NCBI GenBank assembly: GCA_050944415.1
Contig: JBMNRA010000049.1
Location: forward strand, 1-20,077
Direction of reading: 5' to 3'
DNA: 20,077 nt
DNA from: Ruminococcus_G sp050944415
Lineage (GTDB): Bacteria > Bacillota > Clostridia > Lachnospirales > Lachnospiraceae
Position 1 is the first letter of the stretch, and each line of letters begins with the position of its first letter. A program made the position numbers and the translations under genes. Below are positions 7,074-14,467 of the stretch, one piece after another. The notes under the pieces are model-generated. The model had not been told where the DNA came from, made no database searches, and was given only the letters and a program-made list of their open reading frames with translations.

Positions 7074-8950
7074 TTCTGAAAGATAAAAATGATTTGATGG
7101 AAGCCCAGAAAGCTGCCGAAAAAGAGATTGAATCTTGCGACTGCCGGATTCTCGTCTGTTCAGGAACTGGTTGCGTGGCTTCCGGCTCGGAAAAGATTTA
7201 CGAAAAATTTCAGGAGCTGGCAAGGGATCTTCCCGGCGTTTCCCTGGAGTTTGCGCCCCATGACGGCGGCGCCCATGTGGGGATCAAGAAAACGGGCTGT
7301 CAGGGATTCTGTGAACTAGGTCCGCTGGTGAGAATTCAGAAGAAGGACAGCATGATTCAGTACATAAAAGTACAGCAGGATGACTGTAAAGAAATTTTCG
7401 AAAAAAGCATTTTAAATAACGAAGTGATCGAGCGGCTGCTTTACCATAAAGGCGAGAAAACATACCGCCATCCGGAAGATATTCCCTTTATTGCAAAACA
7501 GACACGTATTGTTCTGGAAAACTGCGGAAATTATGATGCTCAGTCGCTGGAAGAGTATCTTGCTTCCGGCGGTTTCAATGCGCTGAAGAAAGCTCTGTTT
7601 GAGATGAAGCCGGAAGAGGTAGTGGAAGTAGTGGATAAATCCGGCCTTCGCGGAAGGGGAGGCGGCGGTTTCCCCACAGGAAGAAAGTGGAAGCAGGTTG
7701 CGGCACAGGAGGAAAAAGAGCGGTATGTGGTGTGCAACGGCGATGAAGGAGATCCGGGAGCGTTTATGGATGGTTCCGTTATGGAGGGTGATCCATATAA
7801 ACTGCTGGAGGGTATGATGATTGCCGGATATGCGGTAGGCTCTCAGAATGGATATATATATGTGCGTGCAGAATACCCTCTGTCAGTGGCCAGACTTAAA
7901 TTCGCCATCGGTGAACTGGAAAAAGCAGGGCTGCTGGGTGAAAATATTCTGGGAACGAAATTTTCTTTCCACCTTCATATCAACAGAGGCGCAGGAGCTT
8001 TTGTCTGTGGTGAAGGAAGTGCGCTGACTGCTTCCATAGAGGGAAACAGGGGGATGCCAAGGACAAAGCCGCCAAGAACAGTGGATAAAGGTCTGTGGGC
8101 AAAGCCTACGGTATTAAATAATGTGGAAACTTATGCCAATGTACCCAAAATTGTTTTAAAAGGAGCAGACTGGTTCAGAAGCATCGGTTCCGAGGGAAGT
8201 CCGGGAACGAAAACCTTTTCTATTACAGGAGCAATTGAGAATACCGGTCTGATTGAAGTTCCTATGGGAACGACTCTCCGTGAGATCATCTATGAAATCG
8301 GAGGAGGATTAAAAGGCGGAGCTGAGTTTAAAGCGGTACAGATCGGCGGGCCATCCGGAGGATGTCTGACAAAGGATCATCTGGATGTGGGGCTGGACTT
8401 TGATTCCGTAAAAAAATATAATGCCATTGTGGGATCCGGCGGTCTGGTTGTTATGGATGAACATACCTGTATGGTGGAAGTGGCCCGCTTTTTCATGAGT
8501 TTTACTCAGCGGGAATCCTGCGGAAAATGTACACCCTGCCGTATTGGCACGAAACGTATGCTGGAAATTCTGGAACGGATTGTGGCCGGCAAAGGAAAAG
8601 TGGAGGATCTGGACAGACTGGAAGAGATTGCCCAGTTTGTAAAGACGAATTCACTGTGCGGTCTCGGGAAGAGTGCACCGCTTCCGGTGATCAGTACCTT
8701 AAGGACTTTCCGGGATGAATATATGGAACATATTGTGGACAAACGATGCAAGTCCCATACCTGCCAGGCACTTAAGCAGTATAAAATTGATCCGGAGAAA
8801 TGTAAGGGATGTACCAAATGTGCCAGAGAATGTCCGGTGAGCGCAATTACCGGTGAGAAAAAACAGCTTCATCAGATTGATCAGACAAAATGTATCCGCT
8901 GCGGCGCCTGTATGGAAGGCTGTAAATTTGATGCAGTGTATGTGGAGTAA
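7070..8950 (+). CDS. NuoF-type FMN/NAD(P)H-binding Fe-S subunit (HylB/HydB-like)
   Basis: The flavin subunit that exchanges electrons between NAD(P)H, ferredoxin and the formate dehydrogenase. Domains in the 626 residues are as follows. An N-terminal thioredoxin-like [2Fe-2S] domain has C30, C35, C77 and C81. The NuoF core has the GRGGGGFPTG FMN loop and the CNGDEGDPGAF NADH-site motif. An SLBB-like segment and the N3-type [4Fe-4S] motif (SCGKCTPC from about residue 484, later CGLG) follow. A C-terminal 2x[4Fe-4S] ferredoxin domain (CKGCTKCAREC, CIRCGACMEGC) closes the protein. This long layout is that of HydB/HylB subunits of electron-bifurcating enzymes rather than respiratory NuoF. It shares ATGA with the gene before, and fdhF follows 12 nt after its stop. 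Confidence 0.9.
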   Translation: MILKDKNDLMEAQKAAEKEIESCDCRILVCSGTGCVASGSEKIYEKFQELARDLPGVSLEFAPHDGGAHVGIKKTGCQGFCELGPLVRIQKKDSMIQYIKVQQDDCKEIFEKSILNNEVIERLLYHKGEKTYRHPEDIPFIAKQTRIVLENCGNYDAQSLEEYLASGGFNALKKALFEMKPEEVVEVVDKSGLRGRGGGGFPTGRKWKQVAAQEEKERYVVCNGDEGDPGAFMDGSVMEGDPYKLLEGMMIAGYAVGSQNGYIYVRAEYPLSVARLKFAIGELEKAGLLGENILGTKFSFHLHINRGAGAFVCGEGSALTASIEGNRGMPRTKPPRTVDKGLWAKPTVLNNVETYANVPKIVLKGADWFRSIGSEGSPGTKTFSITGAIENTGLIEVPMGTTLREIIYEIGGGLKGGAEFKAVQIGGPSGGCLTKDHLDVGLDFDSVKKYNAIVGSGGLVVMDEHTCMVEVARFFMSFTQRESCGKCTPCRIGTKRMLEILERIVAGKGKVEDLDRLEEIAQFVKTNSLCGLGKSAPLPVISTLRTFRDEYMEHIVDKRCKSHTCQALKQYKIDPEKCKGCTKCARECPVSAITGEKKQLHQIDQTKCIRCGACMEGCKFDAVYVE

Positions 8951-8962
8951 GGAGGAGAGAGT

Positions 8963-11659
8963 ATGATTCATGCAGTCATCGATGGAATTCCTGTGGAAGT
9001 AGAAAAAGGTACGACAATTCTGCAGGCTGCCGAATCAGTGGGAATTAAGATTCCTACATTATGTTATATTAAAGGGCTGATGCCGGATGGCTCCTGCCGT
9101 ATGTGTATGGTAGAGATAGAAAACAGGGGATGGAGCAAACTGGATACAGCCTGTTCTGCGCATGTTTCAGAGGGAGACGTGATACAGACGAAAAGCGAGA
9201 AGGTAATCGCATCCAGAAAAGGCATACTGGATCTTTTGCTTTCCAACCATAAAACAGACTGTTTTTCCTGTGCGGGAAACGGTTCCTGTAAGCTTCAGGA
9301 TTACTGTTATGAGTATGGCGTGGAGAAGACAAGCTATGAAGGCGAAATGACAGAATTCCCAATAGATGATTCCAATCCGTTCTTTACCTATAATCCCAAT
9401 CTGTGTATTTTGTGTCACCGTTGTGTTAATACCTGTAATCAGATTGTGGGAAGGGGAGCTATTGATACAGCGGAGAGGGGATTTAATTCTGTTATTTCCA
9501 CACCTTTCGGTGTGCCCATCAGGGAAAGTATCTGTGAGTCGTGCGGAAACTGTGTGGCAGCATGTCCAACCGGCGCGCTGACTTCGAAGCGGAAAAAGGA
9601 ATATCGTCCCTGGCAGGTAGAGAAGAAAGTTCTGACCACATGTCCTCACTGTGCTACGGGATGCCAGTTCTATCTGATTGTAAAAGATGGAAAAATTGTT
9701 GACACGGAGGCTGCCAATGGCCCCTCCAACAGAGGGCTGCTTTGCGTAAAAGGCCGTTCCGGATCTTTTGATTTTGTTCATTCTCCGGAAAGGCTGACGC
9801 ATCCTTTGATTAAAAACAAAGAAACGGGGAAATTTGAGCGCGCTACGTGGGATGAGGCCCTTGATCTGGTAGCATCAAAATTCCTTGAAATCAAGAAAAA
9901 ATACGGGCCGGATGCACTGGCAGGTTTTGCGTGCTCCCGTTCACCGAATGAAGATATATATATGATGCAGAAATTGGTTCGCTGTGCATTTGAAACCAAT
10001 AATGTTGATAACTGTGCCCGGGTCTGCCATTCAGCATCTGTAGCCGGCCTGGCTATGACGCTGGGCTCCGGCGCCATGACCAATCCCATCGCCGACATCA
10101 CGCAGAAGCCGGATGTGATCATGCTGGTAGGTTCCAATCCTGAAGAAGCGCATCCCGTTGTGGGTATGCAGATCCGCCAGGCTGTGCAGAGGGGATGTAA
10201 ACTTATCGTGGTAGATCCCAGAGATATAGATCTGGCAAAACGTGCGGACATTCATCTTAAGCTCCGTCCCGGAACCAACGTGGCCTTTGCCAACGGTATG
10301 ATGCATGTGATCATTGAAGAAGGACTTCAGGATATGAAGTTTATCGAAGAGAGAACGGAAGGCTATGAAAAGATAAGGGATATTGTCAAAGATTATACGC
10401 CGGAAAAAGTAGGAGAAATCTGTCATATTGATCCGGAAGATCTGAAAAATGCGGCCAGAATGTATGCGAAAGCTGATAAAGCGCCTATTATTTACTGTCT
10501 GGGTGTAACGGAACATTCAACGGGAACGGAAGGCGTTATGTCCATGTCCAACATGGCCATGCTGGTCGGAAAACTGGGACGGGAAGGATGCGGTGTAAAT
10601 CCTCTCCGTGGTCAGAATAATGTACAGGGTGCGTGTGACATGGGAGCCCTGCCGGGAGACTTCCCCGGCTATCAGAAGGTGTCCAATCCGGAAGTTATTG
10701 CCAAATTTGAGAAAGCCTGGGGAAAGAAACTGAATCCAAACCCGGGAACCCATGCTACGGATATCTGGCCGGCGGCAATCCGGGGAGATGTAAAAGGCCT
10801 TTACATTTTCGGCGAAGATCCCATTGTAACAGATCCGGATACGGCTCATATAATCAAAGCACTGGAGTCTCTGGATTTTCTGGTAATGAATGAACTGTTC
10901 ATGACAGAAACTGCTCAGTATGCCGATGTTATTCTTCCCGGCGTCAGCTATGCGGAGAAAGAGGGTACCTTCAGCAATACGGAGCGGCGTGTGCAGAGAG
11001 TGAGGAAAGCCGTAACGATTCCGGGAGAAGCCAGACCGGATACGGAGATCTTTATTGAAATCATGAACAGAATGGGTTATTCACAGCCTTATCTGACACC
11101 GGCTCAGATCATGGATGAAATCGCTTCGGTAACGCCCAGTTTCGGAGGTATCAGCCATGCCCGGCTGGATGCGGGAGAAACACTGCAGTGGCCCTGCCCG
11201 ACGAAAGATCATCCGGGTACACCGATTATGCATGTGGGCAAATTCACCAGAGGGCTTGGATGGTTTTACCCGGCAGAATACGTACCTTCTGCGGAACTTC
11301 CTGATGAAGAATATCCGATTATTCTGATGACGGGACGTATTCTGTATCACTATACGACAAGGGCGATGACAGGAAAAACGCCGGGATTAATGGAAATAGA
11401 GGGAAAATCCTTTATTGAAATGAATTATAAAGATGCAGATGCTATCGGAGTGAAGAGCGGTGATAAAGTAAAAATATCTTCCCGGCGCGGTCAGATTGTT
11501 TCTACCGCCCGTGTGGGAAGAAAGGTGTCTCAGGGAGAATCCTGGATGCCCTTCCATTTCCCGGATGGAAATGCAAACTGGCTGACCAATCCGGCCCTGG
11601 ATAAATATGCCAGAATACCGGAATATAAAGTATGTGCCGTAAAGATTGAGAAAGCGTAA
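8963..11659 (+). CDS. fdhF: Formate dehydrogenase catalytic subunit, Cys form, with NuoG-like Fe-S N-terminus
   Basis: Catalyses reversible CO2 reduction to formate, entry point of the methyl branch, in the cytoplasm (no Tat signal). The 898 residues are ordered as follows. A [2Fe-2S] domain has C34, C45, C48, C64. A His-Cys [4Fe-4S] site has H96, C100, C103, C109. Two ferredoxin clusters use C148/151/154/158 and C191/194/197/201. The molybdopterin enzyme body starts with the cluster C227, C230, C234, C261 and ends in a molydopterin-dinucleotide-binding domain. The active-site motif CARVCHSASVAGL places Cys at residue 355 (codon 10025-10027, TGC), where many homologues have selenocysteine, so no Sec machinery is needed. 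AAGGAGGAGA precedes the ATG. Mo or W use cannot be decided. Upstream NuoE/NuoF subunits imply NAD(P)H- and perhaps ferredoxin-coupled activity. Confidence 0.92.
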   Translation: MIHAVIDGIPVEVEKGTTILQAAESVGIKIPTLCYIKGLMPDGSCRMCMVEIENRGWSKLDTACSAHVSEGDVIQTKSEKVIASRKGILDLLLSNHKTDCFSCAGNGSCKLQDYCYEYGVEKTSYEGEMTEFPIDDSNPFFTYNPNLCILCHRCVNTCNQIVGRGAIDTAERGFNSVISTPFGVPIRESICESCGNCVAACPTGALTSKRKKEYRPWQVEKKVLTTCPHCATGCQFYLIVKDGKIVDTEAANGPSNRGLLCVKGRSGSFDFVHSPERLTHPLIKNKETGKFERATWDEALDLVASKFLEIKKKYGPDALAGFACSRSPNEDIYMMQKLVRCAFETNNVDNCARVCHSASVAGLAMTLGSGAMTNPIADITQKPDVIMLVGSNPEEAHPVVGMQIRQAVQRGCKLIVVDPRDIDLAKRADIHLKLRPGTNVAFANGMMHVIIEEGLQDMKFIEERTEGYEKIRDIVKDYTPEKVGEICHIDPEDLKNAARMYAKADKAPIIYCLGVTEHSTGTEGVMSMSNMAMLVGKLGREGCGVNPLRGQNNVQGACDMGALPGDFPGYQKVSNPEVIAKFEKAWGKKLNPNPGTHATDIWPAAIRGDVKGLYIFGEDPIVTDPDTAHIIKALESLDFLVMNELFMTETAQYADVILPGVSYAEKEGTFSNTERRVQRVRKAVTIPGEARPDTEIFIEIMNRMGYSQPYLTPAQIMDEIASVTPSFGGISHARLDAGETLQWPCPTKDHPGTPIMHVGKFTRGLGWFYPAEYVPSAELPDEEYPIILMTGRILYHYTTRAMTGKTPGLMEIEGKSFIEMNYKDADAIGVKSGDKVKISSRRGQIVSTARVGRKVSQGESWMPFHFPDGNANWLTNPALDKYARIPEYKVCAVKIEKA

Positions 11660-11685
11660 TTAATAAAGAAGGGAGAGAACAATAA

Positions 11686-12906
11686 ATGTATCCGGAACGG
11701 GTAGAGCTGGAAGAAGGACTGAAATTATTACTGGAATGTGGACAGCAGACTGAGACAGAAAAGGTTCCGGCTGCAGAGGCAGACAGGCGGGTGCTGGCGG
11801 AGGATATTATCTCCAGAGAAAACATTCCGCCCTTTGATCGTTCTCCTTATGACGGCTATGCGCTGATTGCATCAGATACTGTAAATGCTTCCAAAGAAAA
11901 TCCGGTGATTCTTTCTGTCATAGAAGAAATACCGGCGGGCTATGCTCCGGCTCATGAGATAAAGCCGGGGCAGGCCGTAAAGATACTGACCGGAGCGCCT
12001 GTACCTGCAGGCGCTACGGCCATTGTAAAATTTGAAGATACGGAGTATACAAAGCAGACGGTTACCGTATTCTCACCCTGTAAAGAGGGAAGCAACATTG
12101 TATCCGCCGGCGAAGATGTTGCAGCCGGTGAACTGGTGGTGGAAAAAGGAAGGCAGCTGTCTCCGGCTCTGGTAGGACTTCTGGCCGGACTGGGATATGA
12201 AGAAGTGTCTGTCTATCGCCGCCTCAGGGCTGCGCTTCTGAGTACAGGCGATGAACTGATCCCCATTGGAGAAGAATTGAAACCGGGAAAAATCAGAAAC
12301 AGCAGTATTTATACGCTGGCAGCATATCTTCAGCAGTGGAACGTACAGACAACAGTGCTGGGTATTGAAAAGGACCGGGCTTTTTCCATTGCGGAAAAAA
12401 TCAGACAGGGAATAGCGTCCTGCGATGTTATGATCACTACGGGCGGTGTGTCAGTGGGAGATTATGATATGGTGATGGAAGCTTTAAAGATTCTGGGGGC
12501 CCGGGTTTTATTCTGGAAAGTAAAGATGAAACCTGGTATGGCATTTGTGGGCGCCGTTTACCAGGGAAAACCGATTCTGGCGCTGTCGGGGAATCCATCT
12601 GCAGCGGCTGTTTCTCTGTTTATGCTTGGGAAACCTCTGCTTCAGAAAATGTCCGGCATAAAGAATTATAATACGGAAGAGATTCAGGTACGTATGCTGG
12701 AAGATTTTCCGAAGAAAAGTCCTTCCAGACGTTTTCTGCCGGGTACTCTGGAAATTCTGGACGGAGAAGCATGGATCAGATTTGCAAAGAAACAGGGCAA
12801 CGGTATGCTGAATCCCATGCGGAATTGTGAAATACTGGGTGAAATAAAAGCGGGAAGTCCGCCTATGAATAAAGGAAGCATGATCAGGGCCTACCGGTTT
12901 TTCTGA
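11686..12906 (+). CDS. moeA: Molybdopterin molybdenumtransferase
   Basis: Inserts molybdate (or tungstate) into adenylylated molybdopterin to make Moco. The 406 residues show the MoeA N-terminal domains, with PPFDRSPYDGYAL (active-site Asp region) near residue 48 and LTGAPVPAGAT near residue 103. The MoCF-type domain follows, with LSTGDEL, TTGGVSVGDYD and LSGNPSAA, and then the C-terminal beta domain. Met in the usual MDGYA is Tyr here, a variant I would expect to be tolerated. The gene begins 26 nt after fdhF with a GGGAGAG ribosome site, so cofactor maturation is co-expressed with its client enzyme. The gap is too short for a Moco riboswitch. Confidence 0.93.
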   Translation: MYPERVELEEGLKLLLECGQQTETEKVPAAEADRRVLAEDIISRENIPPFDRSPYDGYALIASDTVNASKENPVILSVIEEIPAGYAPAHEIKPGQAVKILTGAPVPAGATAIVKFEDTEYTKQTVTVFSPCKEGSNIVSAGEDVAAGELVVEKGRQLSPALVGLLAGLGYEEVSVYRRLRAALLSTGDELIPIGEELKPGKIRNSSIYTLAAYLQQWNVQTTVLGIEKDRAFSIAEKIRQGIASCDVMITTGGVSVGDYDMVMEALKILGARVLFWKVKMKPGMAFVGAVYQGKPILALSGNPSAAAVSLFMLGKPLLQKMSGIKNYNTEEIQVRMLEDFPKKSPSRRFLPGTLEILDGEAWIRFAKKQGNGMLNPMRNCEILGEIKAGSPPMNKGSMIRAYRFF

Positions 12907-12923
12907 AAGGAGATGGGCATCAT

Positions 12924-13505
12924 ATGGAACAGCTGGTAAGTGCCGGCATACTGGCCGGGGGAAAGAGCAGCAGAATGGGGGAGAATAAAGCCAGACTGGT
13001 GCTGGGAGATTTAACTTTTCTGGAACGGGCGGTCAGCGCCTGCCGCTGTTTTCCTTCTCTTCGGATTTCAGTAGATGATGTGTCCAGGTATCAGGATCTT
13101 TCCTGGCCGATGGTGGAGGATGAGCTTAAAGAATTCGGCCCCGTGGAAGGAATTTATCAGCTTCTGAAAATGTCAGAAACGCCTTATGTATTGGTGATTG
13201 CTGCAGACATGCCTTTTCTGAAGGAAGATTTTCTGCTTGGACTTGCCGATTATGTGACGGGAAAGGAAGATTGTGTGGTTCTGACGCTGAATGGAAAGGT
13301 ACAGCCTCTTTGCAGTATTTATGGAAAAAGTATTCTGCCGGTTTTGGAAGAAATGAGAAAAAACCAGGAGCATAAAGTGCGTCTGCTGTATACCAGGACC
13401 AAAGTACGTTATGTGGATGCCGCGATGCTGGGAGATGGAGAGAAAATGTTGAAAAATATAAACACCCGGGATGAATATGATGAAACAGTTAAAGAGTTTT
13501 TATGA
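12924..13505 (+). CDS. mobA: Molybdenum cofactor guanylyltransferase
   Basis: Adds GMP to Moco to form the MGD cofactor used by DMSO-reductase-family enzymes such as formate dehydrogenase. The 193-residue Rossmann-like nucleotidyltransferase has the GTP loop LAGGKSSRMG at residues 10-19, K22, a GPVEGIY segment and AADMP with metal-binding D95. AAAGGAGA precedes ATG 12924, which follows moeA by 17 nt. The 3' end overlaps the next frame. The length is typical. Confidence 0.92.
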   Translation: MEQLVSAGILAGGKSSRMGENKARLVLGDLTFLERAVSACRCFPSLRISVDDVSRYQDLSWPMVEDELKEFGPVEGIYQLLKMSETPYVLVIAADMPFLKEDFLLGLADYVTGKEDCVVLTLNGKVQPLCSIYGKSILPVLEEMRKNQEHKVRLLYTRTKVRYVDAAMLGDGEKMLKNINTRDEYDETVKEFL

Positions 13506-14151
13506 AGAAATGAGAAGGTGTCTGAGAGAGACACCTCTTTTTGTCATTTATCTGGACGGCATGGGGTATTCTATGTACGAATCGGCCGCCGATGCCGGAA
13601 AAATACCGCAGATAGCTTCGGCTTTTCAGGTGGATCCAGTGCGTACGGTGATACCTCCCGTTACCCATCCCGCATTGGCAACCATCCTTACAGGATGTCT
13701 TCCGGAAGAACATAAAATTTTGAATCGAAACTGCCATGTGCCTGCTGTTCCCACTATTTTCAAAGACTGGAAGAAAAATGCGGCTTATCTGGAGGGGGAT
13801 TCTGTCATTATAAGAACGGAGCTGCCGCCCAGACTGCATACGAAAAGAGAAGGCCTGGAGACGGACGAATGGATTTTTCAGTCGGTACTGGCGGAAATTG
13901 GGAAAGGCACATATTTTATTTTGGCTCATTTTCATGGAATCGACGATGCGGCACATCTTTACGGACCGTATGGGGAAAAGACGCTGGAAGAGATCGAAAG
14001 GAAAGATGAGATGACAGGAGAAATTGTCAGGCGTTTTCAGGGGCAGGTACTTCTGATCAGTGATCACGGTCTGCACGAAAGCAGCGAAAGCGGTGATCAT
14101 GGATGGAATTGCCCGGAAGATATGACGGCAATATGGGGGAAAAGACGATGA
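13471..14151 (+). CDS. Alkaline-phosphatase-superfamily (phosphodiesterase-like) protein of the Moco cluster
   Basis: A soluble protein of up to 226 residues with the metal-site signature of type I phosphodiesterase/alkaline phosphatase enzymes: D29 in YLDGMG, a Thr in the VTHPAL..ILTG region (T65 or T71, candidate nucleophile), D158 and H162 (GIDDAAHLYGP), D198-H199 (ISDHG) and H210 (GDHGW). It is short for the superfamily and lacks a signal peptide, so it acts in the cytoplasm. The substrate is unknown; a pterin, nucleotide or pyrophosphate product of Moco synthesis is a guess from context. The start is uncertain: ATGs at 13471, 13477, 13480 and 13510 are all in frame without a strong ribosome site, and the earliest overlaps mobA by 35 nt. 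It shares ATGA with the next gene. Confidence 0.72.
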   Translation: MNMMKQLKSFYEEMRRCLRETPLFVIYLDGMGYSMYESAADAGKIPQIASAFQVDPVRTVIPPVTHPALATILTGCLPEEHKILNRNCHVPAVPTIFKDWKKNAAYLEGDSVIIRTELPPRLHTKREGLETDEWIFQSVLAEIGKGTYFILAHFHGIDDAAHLYGPYGEKTLEEIERKDEMTGEIVRRFQGQVLLISDHGLHESSESGDHGWNCPEDMTAIWGKRR

Positions 14152-14462
14152 TACGGCTGAATCATGAAAGAGATATCCGGATTGAGGTAAAACGGATGAG
14201 CGGCGGTAAGATAAAAGAAGAAACATATGTGGGCGTGCCTGTCCGGGAAATGCGTGATAACTGGAAGGGAATTTTCCAGGTTGAATTTACAGGCCGGGAT
14301 GGTATGGTCACAGCGCTTTCGGCTGAGGAGATTAAGAACAGCGCCAGAATTATACTTGCGGAAGAGCCGGACGGAGCAGGCGTTCGACTGATTGTCGGGG
14401 AAGACGGGTTCGGCCGCCGATGGTGCAGGCATGTGGAGACAATCAGGTACGTGGAGGAATAG
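14148..14462 (+). CDS. Small protein resembling the C-terminal part of a SUOX-fold molybdopterin-binding domain
   Basis: A 104-residue protein. ATG 14148 overlaps the preceding stop (ATGA) and has GGGGGA upstream, so it is preferred over ATG 14103 inside the preceding gene. The pattern VGVPVREM, then GRDGMVTALSAEE, then GVRLIVGEDGFGRRWCRHVETIRYVE resembles the last ~90 residues of oxidoreductase molybdopterin-binding (sulfite-oxidase-like) domains. There GVPLRDLL, a DGY motif, and LRLVVP..YG...VKWV..IE occur. The part that would hold the Moco-ligating Cys is missing, so it is unlikely to be an oxidase. Its position between mobA and mobB suggests a cofactor-binding or carrier role, by inference only. 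It could also be an unrelated small beta protein. Confidence 0.6.
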   Translation: MIRLNHERDIRIEVKRMSGGKIKEETYVGVPVREMRDNWKGIFQVEFTGRDGMVTALSAEEIKNSARIILAEEPDGAGVRLIVGEDGFGRRWCRHVETIRYVEE

Positions 14463-14467
14463 TATTG
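14453..14467 (+). promoter_or_regulatory. Ribosome site fixing a TTG start for mobB
   Basis: GGAGG at 14453-14457 is followed by 7 nt and TTG at 14465. The preceding gene stops at 14462, so the TTG comes 2 nt after it. The only upstream ATG in this frame (14420) lies before the ribosome site and would add 15 unlikely residues ahead of the family's MKICTIVG-type beginning. Confidence 0.75.

Noticed and set aside
11660..11685. A molybdenum-cofactor riboswitch before moeA.
   Set aside because: The gap is only 26 nt and holds a ribosome site and nothing else.
13489..14226. A 245-codon open frame on the minus strand opposite the phosphatase-like gene.
   Set aside because: The + strand frame has clear metal-site motifs and operon overlaps. 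The antisense product has no recognisable pattern.
14420..14464. ATG 14420 as the start of mobB.
   Set aside because: It lies upstream of the ribosome site at 14453-14457 and overlaps the previous gene by 43 nt. TTG 14465 is correctly spaced and restores the normal MobB N-terminus.
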